Assembly (NCBI GenBank): GCA_964512985.1
Contig: CAZELI010000011.1
Span: forward strand, 1 to 64,000
Direction of reading: 5' to 3'
From: CAYPGT01 sp964512985
GTDB taxonomy: Bacteria > Cyanobacteriota > Vampirovibrionia > LMEP-6097
DNA: 64,000 bases
Made by a program: the position numbers and the translations under genes. Within the stretch, counting starts at the first letter, position 1; the number at the start of each line of letters is the position of its first letter. Shown here piece by piece: positions 7,206 to 16,049 of this stretch. The notes beneath the pieces were generated by a model that was not told where the DNA came from, searched no databases, and saw only the letters and a list, made by a program, of their open reading frames with translations.

Positions 7206-8435
7206 CTACAAATCACCCCAATAATCCATATCACGTGCTTTCTTCAAAGCATCCTGGTAAGCCGGTTCATCACCAATTAATTTATAATACCTAGCCCAAA
7301 GCTCATAAGTGAAAGCATTATAGGGAGAGAGTTCTGTAAGCTCTTCCAAAATCAACTTCAGCTCATTAAGATTAGAATCCGAGAATTCATCTGCTTGCTT
7401 CTCTAATTCTAAATATCTCAAGATCAAATTATGGGCAATGAAAAGCTCATCATAGATAGGTCTTAAGCATTCTAGTAAGGCTTGCTGCTTAGTAACCAAC
7501 AATCTAGAAATGTTCTTGGTATCATTTTGCACCATGCCAATATAACCCAGCCTTCGCAAAGAATCTAATAAGAAACTATTATCAACTTCATGAGCAATAG
7601 AATTCCCCACTACTGCAAAGCGAAAGTTCCTCTCACGATTAGGAATTATATCCACCGACAATAAGAAACCATTCTCATCTAGTAAGCTCATTAAATTATC
7701 ACAAGCCTTAAGTGCATCATAAGAATAAAAAATCTCTTTCTGGTAATCTGAATAGTATTCTAGTAAGTAAGATTTATAATGCTTCTCTGTATCGCCCTGC
7801 TCATCCCAGTTATAGGCTTGCCATTTCTCTTCATGCTCTAACCTTGCTTGCAAGAAATCATTCTCCAAGATATCTGGTTCTTGATCTTCTCTCTTACTAG
7901 TAGATATATATAATTCTTCTAAAGTATCTGACTTAGACCATCGTAAAATAGTCATAGGTAAAGCATCTAATACATAATGCAAGAATATTGCCCTAATATT
8001 ACTCAATGGAATAGAGTCACTGACTATATTGAAGACTAGTAATTTATAATCTTGTCCTTCTTGAAACTCGTCCAAGATTCCTCTGGATCGTATCTCTTCT
8101 AAATTATGCTTAGAATAATCCGTAATTAATAAAGTAAGCTTCTCTAAGATCCCAAGCTCTCTTGCAGCAAGGAGAAAGTGCCGAGAGAATCTTCCTGAAC
8201 CAGCGCCGCATTCTAGTACATTAACCTTAGTAGCACTAGGATATGCTTCTAGATTAGCTTGCACTAACTTAGCCAGCGCCATTGCACTTTGGTAATTAGT
8301 ACCAATCTTATGCGGAATGATTTTAGGAGCCTTATTACTCCATGCCATAATACCTTTAGCCTGGTAATATTGGTCGCTTATTTGCCATATAATCGATTCA
8401 TTATAAGGCTTGAAATTTTCATCTAAATATGGCAT
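7206..8435 (-). CDS. SAM-dependent methyltransferase, MidA-like
   Basis: A 409-aa protein with a class I methyltransferase motif, VNVLECGAGSGRFSRH (71-86), and a later HYVLDALPM segment. The latter resembles the ALP region of the MidA/NDUFAF7 family, which methylates an arginine of respiratory complex I in mitochondria. The C-terminal 90 residues are helical and TPR-like. The match to MidA is suggestive only; the substrate is unknown. The ATG directly follows the TAA of the upstream exported protein gene, so the two are translationally coupled. The stop lies beside the palindromic repeat cluster. Confidence 0.65.
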   Translation of the reverse strand: MPYLDENFKPYNESIIWQISDQYYQAKGIMAWSNKAPKIIPHKIGTNYQSAMALAKLVQANLEAYPSATKVNVLECGAGSGRFSRHFLLAARELGILEKLTLLITDYSKHNLEEIRSRGILDEFQEGQDYKLLVFNIVSDSIPLSNIRAIFLHYVLDALPMTILRWSKSDTLEELYISTSKREDQEPDILENDFLQARLEHEEKWQAYNWDEQGDTEKHYKSYLLEYYSDYQKEIFYSYDALKACDNLMSLLDENGFLLSVDIIPNRERNFRFAVVGNSIAHEVDNSFLLDSLRRLGYIGMVQNDTKNISRLLVTKQQALLECLRPIYDELFIAHNLILRYLELEKQADEFSDSNLNELKLILEELTELSPYNAFTYELWARYYKLIGDEPAYQDALKKARDMDYWGDL

Positions 8436-9491
8436 TTATAAATAACTTGCAATATCAATATCAGTATTAGCAATGATCTCTTGAGTAACAGGATTTAGAA
8501 GCATTAATTGATATTTATCACTTTTCTTTACAGAGCCTAGACTAAAGGCTAGCTTAATTACATTAGAATTTTTTACTGAAACAGAATCTAGTCCAGCATT
8601 GGACAATAGAGGATTATTAAATATTGGTAGCACATGCCTATCAGAACTCAGTATAAAATCCCCCATGAAAAGCTCACGGGGACTATTATTGGCAAGTTCT
8701 ATATCCACCAGCATAAACTCACCATAGTCTCTAGATTTAAATTTAGAAATTTGTTTCACATGAATATCAATGCCCATAAGCTTAGCGCTAATAGGTTCAA
8801 ATTCTTGCGACATTATCGGCAGTTCTTCAAGAAACGCAAAATCAGAATCAAGCTTAAGATTAATAGGATCAAAGCCACTACTAACTAGCTCCTTACCCTT
8901 AGTCTTAACAACACCAGCCAAGCCCAACCCCAATCCTAGACCAGCTCCTACCATGGTAGTAATACCACTAGTTGCCATAGCAGCACCAATACCACCATAT
9001 TGTATAGAATCCAGAGCTCCAACTAAAGTGCTAGCAGTAATAGTACTACTATGCTTAATTAATTTTCTTGCTAGAGTTTTGATGTTACTTGGTTGATCAT
9101 CATCTTGCATACTTTCCTTAGAACTAAAATCTGCACTAACTTTTACCGTAGAACCATCTGGAAACATGAGTTCGTTGACATGAATTTTTAAGCTAGCACC
9201 GATACCTAAGGACTTGGGTTTATTAAGCTGAGTAATTTCTCCTAATAAACGAGTTCTTTCTGGAATCTTAAAAATCTGACAAGCATTCTTGGAAAGAAAC
9301 GCACTAAAGTAATCACCCGTAAGACTAAGCTCAGTATCCACTATAGTCTCAGGTACTACTTGAATATTTAATCCTTTGGTTTCAAAAGCCTGAATCTGCG
9401 CTTGGTAAACAGGGGTAATACTCATTACTTTTAGCGGCGAAACTAATATAAAAGAATTTATTAATAAAAAGATATGTACAAATTTTCTCAC
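8436..9491 (-). CDS. Exported protein of unknown function
   Basis: I do not recognise this 351-aa protein. It has a signal peptide (1-24), a long glycine/alanine-rich hydrophobic stretch at about 165-195 that could insert into a membrane, and a C-terminal beta-rich domain. The start is GTG, with TAGCAT 8 nt upstream as a possible -10 box. It forms a two-gene operon with the MidA-like methyltransferase, stop and start being adjacent. The pairing might mean that the exported protein or its partner is methylated, but nothing in the sequence proves that. Confidence 0.6.
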   Translation of the reverse strand: MRKFVHIFLLINSFILVSPLKVMSITPVYQAQIQAFETKGLNIQVVPETIVDTELSLTGDYFSAFLSKNACQIFKIPERTRLLGEITQLNKPKSLGIGASLKIHVNELMFPDGSTVKVSADFSSKESMQDDDQPSNIKTLARKLIKHSSTITASTLVGALDSIQYGGIGAAMATSGITTMVGAGLGLGLGLAGVVKTKGKELVSSGFDPINLKLDSDFAFLEELPIMSQEFEPISAKLMGIDIHVKQISKFKSRDYGEFMLVDIELANNSPRELFMGDFILSSDRHVLPIFNNPLLSNAGLDSVSVKNSNVIKLAFSLGSVKKSDKYQLMLLNPVTQEIIANTDIDIASYL

Positions 9492-9515
9492 GAGCTCTTA
9501 TGCTAGTATTTTATC

Positions 9516-9533
9516 CGCAATAGCGATATTGCG
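9516..9533. promoter_or_regulatory. Perfect palindrome between tRNA-Asp and the divergent gene
   Basis: CGCAATA-gcga-TATTGCG, a 7-bp perfect inverted repeat, lies in the 63-nt gap between the divergent exported-protein gene and tRNA-Asp. It could be an operator or part of the tRNA promoter; nothing else is visible. Confidence 0.35.
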
Positions 9534-9554
9534 TAAGGGGGGACTTCATGGCGC

Positions 9555-9631
9555 GGAGGCGTAGCTCAGTTGGTTAGAGCACCTGTCTGTCACGCAGGGG
9601 GTCGAGGGTTCAAGTCCCTTCGTCTCCGCCA
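9555..9631 (+). tRNA. tRNA-Asp (anticodon GTC)
   Basis: This is a complete 77-nt cloverleaf. The acceptor stem is GGAGGCG paired with CGTCTCC (one G-U pair), discriminator G73 is present and the 3' CCA is encoded. The anticodon arm is CCTGTCTGTCACGCAGG with anticodon GTC, and the T-arm is GAGGG-TTCAAGT-CCCTT. The anticodon arm and variable loop closely resemble E. coli tRNA-Asp. A strong terminator follows 6 nt later, so it is a single-tRNA unit. Confidence 0.97.
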
Positions 9632-9637
9632 TTTAAA

Positions 9638-9675
9638 GAAATAAAAAGGTAGCCTTAAGGCTACCTTTTTATTTC
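9638..9675 (+). terminator. Rho-independent terminator of tRNA-Asp
   Basis: A perfect 17-bp stem, GAAATAAAAAGGTAGCC with loop TTAA and GGCTACCTTTTTATTTC, ends in a T-rich 3' arm. The A-rich 5' arm gives a T-run on the opposite strand too, so it could stop transcription both ways. Confidence 0.9.
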
Positions 9676-10049
9676 TCTGGGTGTTGATCAAGGGATTTGT
9701 ACTTTTAGCCAGGAATCTGCGATTCCGGGTCGAGGGTTAGCAAGGAAGGTCTAAACGACCTTCCTTGCACTCTTAAATGAAACCAGAGATTCAACCACAA
9801 AATAAATTCTGACAAATGTCTAATGTCCAGCTACGACCTAAAATCTTCATGACAACATTCTCTAAGGAGAAAATAACCGGCGACATTACTTTCAGGAGCA
9901 GGCATTCGATCGCCACTAAGCCTAGAGGTCGTTAGCATAAATACATCCAGTAATATCACACAAGGCTCTGGTAGTTTCTTCTCCCTATCTAGTAATTTCC
10001 ATATACACCATTTAGTTGATTTAACACTGATTAAGGAATTGGGAATTGA
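9676..10049. other. Gene-free structured intergenic region
   Basis: No convincing gene is present. Three structures stand out. GGAATC-tgc-GATTCC lies at about 9714-9728. A perfect 12-bp hairpin GCAAGGAAGGTC/GACCTTCCTTGC spans 9740-9768 with no T-run after it. A long-range inverted repeat pairs GCTACGACCT (about 9830) with AGGTCGTTAGC (about 9927). GGGTCGAGGGTT at 9727-9738 repeats 12 nt of tRNA-Asp (9599-9610). Either a structured RNA or the remnant of an element inserted next to the tRNA would explain this. Confidence 0.5.
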
Positions 10050-12578
10050 GTGGTTATGAGAAGAATTATTAACCTTAGTATTGCTTTATTATTAGCTACG
10101 ACGATAACGCAAACTTATGTCTCAGCCATTACCTTAGTACCTAATAAAACGAACTTTCGGTTCAATGGTTCAGCTAACTCTCTAAGCTTCAAGGTGAGCC
10201 TAAGTGACGATATCCCTTCCTTAACTGGCTCGGGGTTAATTAGCGCAAAGCTCAAACTCAATTCATCACTCTTCACTACCAATCTTACTAACAATACTAT
10301 CTCTATACCTTATACTGACGGTGTTATAGGTGAAAGCCCAGAGATCACTATTAGTCTCAAGAATCCAACTATCACTAAATCATCCTCATCACCTTTTAGC
10401 GTTAAATTCTCTGGATCCCAACGCAAGAAATTGAAGTTAGCTAATTACTCTGACACTTTTAATATAGATGCTAGTCCTATACAGGTCTCTGGTCGTGTAA
10501 CGATCCCTGAAGATAGTGCTTTAAGCTTCAAAGCTAGAACAACTAAATTATTGAAAGCCCGCACTATTGCACCGTTTAATACTGATAATCCAGATGGTGT
10601 CTTAGTGCAATTAATGCCTATTGATCCAGCTACTGGTGAGGCCAGTGGGGCAGCCATAGCAGAAGCTATAACAGATAGTGACGGTAACTATAATCTTGAA
10701 ATGCCTGTAGAAGCAGGATTTGGTACAGATTATGCTTTAGTAGTGGAAGGTGATGATGGTGAGAATATGCATGCACCATTATTTGGTGATTCTGTAAACA
10801 TTACACCTGCCACTGAAACTTTATTTCAATTAACTCAAGATGCTGTTCAAGATCCTACTAGTATTGGTTTAGGTGCTGACGAAGAAATATCATTTGAGAA
10901 TTTTACTGATACGGAAGCTTTAGGTCTTAATAACCAGCTAGAAGAATTAACTCCTATCTACGAATCAACACTTTCTGCATCAATACAGAGTTTAAAAGAT
11001 ACTTATGCAAGCTTCCTTAATAATATGCTTGGAGCCTCCGCCGACGATGATGCTAGTGGTATCTCTACAAATATTGGAGAAGTAGCTAAAGATATGGCGG
11101 GAGACTACCATGTAAGTTTCTTTGATACCTCTATTAGTTCGGAGCAAAGACTTATGATTTCAGTGGAATTAGCTGGAGCTAGAATGTCTAAACCAGATGA
11201 AGTCGGTGCACTTTCTGTGTATCCGTTCCCTTCATTCTCTAGTCAAGCATCTAGCCAAGTTGCTCGTAATGATAGAGGACCAGACCAGGGACAAGGACCA
11301 GACCAGGGACAAGGACCAGACCAGGGACAAGGACCAGACCAGGGACAAGGACCAGATCAAGGACAAGGACCAGACCAGGGACAAGGACCAAGTGAAGGTG
11401 AACCGTCAGCATCAAGCGCCCGTGTCATCAAGCCTCTTGAGAATACTAGTTGCTATGACGTAGAAGCATACTCTGAAGCCGCACACGAAGTAAGGGGTAC
11501 TCAAGATGGTAGTTTCTACATGACAGTTGATGCTAATCGTATTATTAACTTTGCAGAACCCGCTTCAGAAGAGACTTATAGCACTCCTGAAGGACAGCAA
11601 GGATCTTTTAGAAGACAACCTAGCGTTATGAATATGATACCTGTTGGTGATGGTATGTTTTTATCAAGTATGAGCTCAACTTCTAGTAACTTTATGGATG
11701 GTAGCTTACAATCAACTGAGTATGAAGCGGGCTTTGCCAGTATCATCAAGAAATCATCGCTAACAGCTTCAGATCTTACTGGTAATTATGGTATGGTTGG
11801 TCTTGGCTATAAAATAGGTGCAGAAGATTACGGTACGATTGCATTCATTGGAGATTTAAGCTTTAGTTCAAGTCAGGTGAATTTTAATCTGAATATGAAG
11901 TCTATCAATGTATCAGCAGATAGTTGCGAAGCATCGTCTTTTACATTAACGGAAGAAAGTACCGAGGAGCTTGGTTCGGCCAGTCTTGAGTTTGACAACG
12001 GTAGGCTTAATGTTGAGTTAGAGGGAGAAGAGTCTAATTCAGAAACTTTATTTACTGGTTTTGCTAGACCTGACGCTAAAGTATTGTCGTTAATATATGC
12101 TAGTGATAGTGGCGCACAGGGTTCACGTCAAGACCATGAAGGTCGTTCGAGAAACGTTATTTCAACTGCAGATAGGCAATTAATGATTGGCGTCAAGAAG
12201 CCAACTACTTTACTTAATCTATCAGGTAAATCTTACAGAATCTTATCAATGAACTTTGGCTTTAACGAACAGGGTGGTAGGACTATTAAACAAGGTGAAC
12301 TTGGTACTTTAAGTTTTAGTGACGGCACACTCAGCGTTAGTGGTTTCTCTAGAGATGTATTCACTAAAGATTCAGCTGATAGTGAGAGTATAACTGCTTC
12401 CAATTCTGTAACGGTAGGCACTGCTATAAGTTACACACTTGATGCTCAGGGTAAGATTAATTTCACTCTTGGTAACGATCAGCTCACTGGTTATGTAGCT
12501 GATGATGCAAGCTTAATAGTCCTATCTTCAGATGAAGATTCTTCACTTGGTATCTATTTTGCAATATTAAATCAATAA
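10050..12578 (+). CDS. Large secreted protein with GPDQGQ repeats
   Basis: I do not recognise this 842-aa protein. A signal peptide occupies about residues 1-27. Residues about 30-140 are Ser/Thr-rich and beta-like; 150-260 resemble a carboxypeptidase-regulatory or CNA-B-like fold (GSDGNYNLEMP-type segment). At about 409-450 there are six GPDQGQ units and a decayed seventh, likely a flexible linker. The C-terminal half is rich in Ser, Gly and Asp with repeating beta segments, as in surface or fibre proteins. The start is either GTG at 10050 or ATG at 10056, the latter giving a better signal peptide; AAGGAA upstream could be a weak ribosome site. Near-identical 17-bp sequences flank the gene and its upstream region. 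Confidence 0.65.
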   Translation: MVMRRIINLSIALLLATTITQTYVSAITLVPNKTNFRFNGSANSLSFKVSLSDDIPSLTGSGLISAKLKLNSSLFTTNLTNNTISIPYTDGVIGESPEITISLKNPTITKSSSSPFSVKFSGSQRKKLKLANYSDTFNIDASPIQVSGRVTIPEDSALSFKARTTKLLKARTIAPFNTDNPDGVLVQLMPIDPATGEASGAAIAEAITDSDGNYNLEMPVEAGFGTDYALVVEGDDGENMHAPLFGDSVNITPATETLFQLTQDAVQDPTSIGLGADEEISFENFTDTEALGLNNQLEELTPIYESTLSASIQSLKDTYASFLNNMLGASADDDASGISTNIGEVAKDMAGDYHVSFFDTSISSEQRLMISVELAGARMSKPDEVGALSVYPFPSFSSQASSQVARNDRGPDQGQGPDQGQGPDQGQGPDQGQGPDQGQGPDQGQGPSEGEPSASSARVIKPLENTSCYDVEAYSEAAHEVRGTQDGSFYMTVDANRIINFAEPASEETYSTPEGQQGSFRRQPSVMNMIPVGDGMFLSSMSSTSSNFMDGSLQSTEYEAGFASIIKKSSLTASDLTGNYGMVGLGYKIGAEDYGTIAFIGDLSFSSSQVNFNLNMKSINVSADSCEASSFTLTEESTEELGSASLEFDNGRLNVELEGEESNSETLFTGFARPDAKVLSLIYASDSGAQGSRQDHEGRSRNVISTADRQLMIGVKKPTTLLNLSGKSYRILSMNFGFNEQGGRTIKQGELGTLSFSDGTLSVSGFSRDVFTKDSADSESITASNSVTVGTAISYTLDAQGKINFTLGNDQLTGYVADDASLIVLSSDEDSSLGIYFAILNQ
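11277..11402 (+). repeat. 18-bp coding tandem repeat
   Basis: The unit GGACCAGACCAGGGACAA is repeated six times without gaps, the fifth copy differing at two third positions, and is followed by a diverged seventh copy that encodes GPSEGE. Near-identical copies suggest recent slippage expansion, so copy number probably varies between strains without breaking the frame. Confidence 0.95.
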
Positions 12579-12637
12579 AAATGTCTAATGTCTAGTATAG
12601 TCCCAAATTCTTCTCATTTACTTAGTACTATTAAGAC

Positions 12638-13591
12638 ATGAGTACCCCTCAAAATCCTACAATTAATTACTCCTATCGAATCGCCATCATTGTTTTATAC
12701 ATAGCAATATTTCTTCTGCTTCCAAGTTACTTTTTTAAGAATGTCATTTGCGCTAGCACGAGCGTAATATTAAGAGACAAGGCATTCTATGAATCAATCT
12801 CAGAAATCCAAATCCTAGTCGTAGGTGATTCGCATAATATGAAGGTTTTGCCTACTAATACTAAGCTAGGTATTTTTAATTTCGCAACTGGGGGCGAGAA
12901 CTATATGCAAACTTATTACAAGCTTAAAAAAGCTCTCCAAGAAAAAAATCAAATTAAAACCATTATCATCCCTTTAAACATTAATAGCTTTGCTAAGAAC
13001 GATTTCTCCGAGAAGTCTCATTTATATTATTGGAATAATTATATCGACTATATAGAACTTGCTAAGCTTGACTCTGACTACTTTTCACATATCAAGAATT
13101 TTACCCTAGGCACTTTCTTTCCTTATATTGGTAAATCAAAAGTGATAACTAATTATTTCAGTGGCAAGAAACTAGACGAAGAGAAGATGCTGAAAAACAT
13201 TGAAACTAAAAACAAAGATTTCTCTAAATTACCTAAAACAGAACAAACTGCTAAAGCCAAGAAACGTGTTCAAGAACTATTCCCTAAAGGAAACTACAAT
13301 AAAACTTTAGAAATATATTTTCATAAATTAATTGAACTATGCAAAGCTAAAAACCTAGATATTGTAATTCTCACACTACCAATGACCGATGCGTTTATGG
13401 AGACTTATAAATCTAAGTATGATACTCAATGGTTTGAGAATAAAAGAAATGAAGTCTACGTTATGTATCCAGAATTTAGGTATATAGACCTTCGAACTAA
13501 ACTAGCTTCTAGATACTTTAGTGACTCTGATCACCTGAATCTTGATGGTACTAAGATGGCAAATTACTATATTCTAAGAGATTTACCGTAA
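12638..13591 (+). CDS. SGNH-hydrolase-like membrane-anchored protein
   Basis: A 317-aa protein with one N-terminal membrane segment (about 14-33) and an extracytoplasmic domain. GDSH (63-66) matches the block I serine motif and DSDHLNLDG near the C-terminus matches the Asp-x-x-His block of SGNH hydrolases. Such membrane-anchored forms often transfer acetyl groups to cell-wall or exopolysaccharides (AlgX/DltD-like). The substrate is unknown. The ATG follows TACTAT by 6 nt, a leaderless layout. The gene ends 2 nt before a convergent hydrolase gene. Confidence 0.65.
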   Translation: MSTPQNPTINYSYRIAIIVLYIAIFLLLPSYFFKNVICASTSVILRDKAFYESISEIQILVVGDSHNMKVLPTNTKLGIFNFATGGENYMQTYYKLKKALQEKNQIKTIIIPLNINSFAKNDFSEKSHLYYWNNYIDYIELAKLDSDYFSHIKNFTLGTFFPYIGKSKVITNYFSGKKLDEEKMLKNIETKNKDFSKLPKTEQTAKAKKRVQELFPKGNYNKTLEIYFHKLIELCKAKNLDIVILTLPMTDAFMETYKSKYDTQWFENKRNEVYVMYPEFRYIDLRTKLASRYFSDSDHLNLDGTKMANYYILRDLP

Positions 13592-13593
13592 TT

Positions 13594-14655
13594 TCAAGTC
13601 ACAGATTGACAAAGCTCTCCGTGTTTCATATGCGAAAACTCTTTCAATGAGACACGTTCCTTACCCATTAATTCTTTAAGTTTTTGATATATTCTTCTGG
13701 TTTGTTGTATTGGTATATATTCATCTAACTTACTTGCAAAGATCTTTACAGAATGAACTTTAGCAGCTAGATAATGTAAATTATCATAGAGACTGAGAAT
13801 AGGGTTTTTGAATAACTTAGCAATCAATTTTCTAAAAGGGTATAAAAGCCCAGCAGTAGTGGGTTCAACCTGCCTAGGTATAATGCGATATCGACCAATA
13901 GATACATCTGTAATATCTTTCAAAGAGCTAAAAGGAGCAATCATTGTAACATTACCAAACTCTTCCTTAGCTTGGCTATATAATTCATATCTACGAGCAA
14001 ACATATTAGTAAGAATATCGCAGCCCAGTGAACTAGCCACAAAGTTTATACGTTCAGTTTCCCATCTCTTATGCTTAGTAAGAAATTCAATCGCAGCATC
14101 TACATCGTCAGCAAGAGCCTCTTGATATGGAGTACCTTTGTTACTTTCTTCTCCTCTATAACTCAGCATACAAATAGCTTTGCCATTGAAATAGGATCTA
14201 ATCGCTGGAACCGCTAAATTACCTATACTAGTATTGCGACCATGCAGAAACATATCGACACTAAATCTAGGCAGAGCTTTAGACCATGGCGGCTGAGCAT
14301 ATAAGATTTGAATTGATCCTCTACCATCGCCAGTATTATACTTAAGAGTTGCTAATTCTATATTCCTGATACCATTCTGTCGAAGATACCTTATAGCACC
14401 ATGCAGACCTTGATCCTTAAGTAATTTTTCTTGGGTTAAACGATTAATATCAGGAAAATCAAAAGTCTTACGACGTAAAGTTTCATCATGCATATTACCA
14501 GGATGAAATTTCAAATCAGCATATTTTTTCTTAGGATCACCACCAGGATGAACAAGATACTTTCGCTTACAGGGTTCGTAAGTTTGTATTTTTACATTTT
14601 CAGTTATTGTAGACAAAGTATTCATTAGTAAATTTGACACCCTAGATAATAACAT
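13594..14655 (-). CDS. Alpha/beta hydrolase-fold protein
   Basis: This 353-aa protein carries an FLHGRN oxyanion-loop segment (136-141) and the nucleophile elbow VASSLGCD (206-213). Likely acid and base are in the KLDEYIP and HMKHGE segments near the C-terminus. The first 115 residues are not typical of the fold. The function could be a thioesterase, lipase or peptidase and cannot be specified. The annotated ATG at 14655 lies within a palindrome; GTG at 14640 (5 nt after TATTAT) and ATG at 14625 are better-placed alternatives. The gene is divergent from a lipoprotein gene and shares its promoter palindrome. Confidence 0.7.
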   Translation of the reverse strand: MLLSRVSNLLMNTLSTITENVKIQTYEPCKRKYLVHPGGDPKKKYADLKFHPGNMHDETLRRKTFDFPDINRLTQEKLLKDQGLHGAIRYLRQNGIRNIELATLKYNTGDGRGSIQILYAQPPWSKALPRFSVDMFLHGRNTSIGNLAVPAIRSYFNGKAICMLSYRGEESNKGTPYQEALADDVDAAIEFLTKHKRWETERINFVASSLGCDILTNMFARRYELYSQAKEEFGNVTMIAPFSSLKDITDVSIGRYRIIPRQVEPTTAGLLYPFRKLIAKLFKNPILSLYDNLHYLAAKVHSVKIFASKLDEYIPIQQTRRIYQKLKELMGKERVSLKEFSHMKHGELCQSVT

Positions 14656-14665
14656 GTATTATCTA
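14643..14665. promoter_or_regulatory. Symmetric divergent promoter palindrome
   Basis: TAGATAATA-acatg-TATTATCTA is a perfect 9-bp inverted repeat. On each strand it supplies a TATTAT -10-like box: 7 nt before GTG 14670 on the plus strand and 5 nt before GTG 14640 on the minus strand. One symmetric site could serve both genes, or bind a dimeric regulator. Confidence 0.55.
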
Positions 14666-14669
14666 AAGA

Positions 14670-15203
14670 GTGCTAGTGAATAAAACTATAACAAATTTAC
14701 AAAGAGTTCTATTTCCATTCTTAGCTAGCTCTGTATTATTGATTAGTGGCTGTCATAAAATTTCAGAGGCTAAACAAACTGATCGTAAGATTGCAGAGAA
14801 CTTAGCTGAAAAACAAGAACCTGAAAGTGGAATCCAACAATATCACACAAAAACACAACAAGACTTTATAAACAAACTTAACCAGATTAATACTTATACA
14901 GAAAATAAAACAGCTATGTATCAAGACCTCATAACTTTATGTAATGAGGTCACAGACTATAATTCATATGAGCTTAGTAAAGCTCGTTATCATGTTTTAC
15001 CACAATTCTTTATTCAATTAGAAAGTTTTGCTTCTGAGAATCTACCAGGTTTTCAAACTAAATACCATCCTCAATACCCTGATTCTAAAGACCCACGAGA
15101 ATTAGCTAGAAATGAAACATTAGAAGCTAGTCAGCTAGCTATTAGCGTTATTAAATATTGCGAACATAAGTTAAGTCAGCTCAATAAATCCCATATTTAT
15201 TAA
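14670..15203 (+). CDS. Putative lipoprotein
   Basis: A 177-aa protein with an N-terminal signal ending in a lipobox (LISGC, cysteine at about residue 28). It should be lipid-modified and membrane-anchored; the window also encodes the N-acyltransferase Lnt. The rest is hydrophilic and helical with no recognised domain. Start is GTG (14670), or the in-frame GTG at 14676. Its 3' end overlaps the convergent hydrolase gene by 23 nt. Confidence 0.6.
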   Translation: MLVNKTITNLQRVLFPFLASSVLLISGCHKISEAKQTDRKIAENLAEKQEPESGIQQYHTKTQQDFINKLNQINTYTENKTAMYQDLITLCNEVTDYNSYELSKARYHVLPQFFIQLESFASENLPGFQTKYHPQYPDSKDPRELARNETLEASQLAISVIKYCEHKLSQLNKSHIY

Positions 15204-16029
15204 GGTCTAGTCTATGTCCTTCACCCTTAATAATATGCAAGGAAACATTCGGATTATTACGATCAAGTATATCTTTAATTTTTTGGGCATGCTCGACTGG
15301 GACTACGTCATCTAGAGTCCCATGGACGATTTTAATTTCACGAGCATATATTTTAGAATATGCATCTTCTTGATTCCATAACTTCTTCAGGTAAGGTTGC
15401 GCCCGTTTGTCATTAATACCAGCAGCCTTGAGGCTTTCCACAGTATCCTTATCTCTATCATTTAAGTTTAGTGGTGCAGCTTTAAGTAGTAAGCCACCAA
15501 ACTGAGATCCCTCCAGAGCTTCCTGATAAATTCTCTTCAATGCATGGGCTAATCCTGATGTCCCTAAAGAACTTCCTTCTAAATAAACATCTTCCATGAC
15601 ATAACCCAAATTCATAATTTCCATAATCGTTCCCATTACATCATAAATAATAGTTCTTTGGTCTGCCTTACCAGGATTCTGTGAGTGACCGCGATAGCTA
15701 ATCATCGCCACATTAAAACCCCGATCTAATAAACTCACCGCTCTCTCTGCTTTAGCAAAGTTTCCTCCTGAACCATGAAGCAAGATTTTCACTTTCTTAT
15801 TGTTCGGCTTCTCGACAAACCAATACTTCAATTCAAGCTCATCTTTAGTTCTGAATACTTTCATTGAGTCATTAGCCTTACGCTTAGGAAGCTCCCTAGT
15901 AAAAATACTTCTTGACTCTTGTATATCAGCTTTGATGATATCTTCGGCACTCTTACCATCATAAGCAGCAGGACTATGCAGGTATCCATTAACCCAGTTC
16001 TTCACCTTAGCTTCAAGAGATTCTGACAT
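15181..16029 (-). CDS. Alpha/beta hydrolase
   Basis: A complete 282-aa hydrolase with oxyanion segment LLHGSGGN (83-90), nucleophile elbow EGSSLG (151-156), an acid in TLDDVVP (about 237-243) and the base in GEGHR (near 270). It lacks a signal peptide, so it is probably cytoplasmic. The substrate is unknown. The start lies 6 nt after TAGAAT, a leaderless layout. It lies 20 nt after the unknown 480-aa gene on the same strand and may also be read from that transcript. It shares 23 nt with the convergent lipoprotein gene. Confidence 0.8.
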   Translation of the reverse strand: MSESLEAKVKNWVNGYLHSPAAYDGKSAEDIIKADIQESRSIFTRELPKRKANDSMKVFRTKDELELKYWFVEKPNNKKVKILLHGSGGNFAKAERAVSLLDRGFNVAMISYRGHSQNPGKADQRTIIYDVMGTIMEIMNLGYVMEDVYLEGSSLGTSGLAHALKRIYQEALEGSQFGGLLLKAAPLNLNDRDKDTVESLKAAGINDKRAQPYLKKLWNQEDAYSKIYAREIKIVHGTLDDVVPVEHAQKIKDILDRNNPNVSLHIIKGEGHRLDLNKYGIY

Positions 16030-16049
16030 AAGTAAATTCTACAGCCTTT

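Noticed and set aside
9712..9760. Possible second, decayed tRNA after tRNA-Asp
   Set aside because: Only a short stem and a 12-nt match to the tRNA are present; no acceptor stem or D-arm can be folded.
11277..11402. Possible CRISPR array
   Set aside because: The units are contiguous with no spacers and encode protein; no cas gene is present.
11197..11463. 88-codon frame reading the 18-bp array as DQTRDK repeats
   Set aside because: It is a second frame of the tandem repeat inside the large secreted-protein gene; it has no start signal and no unique sequence beyond the array.
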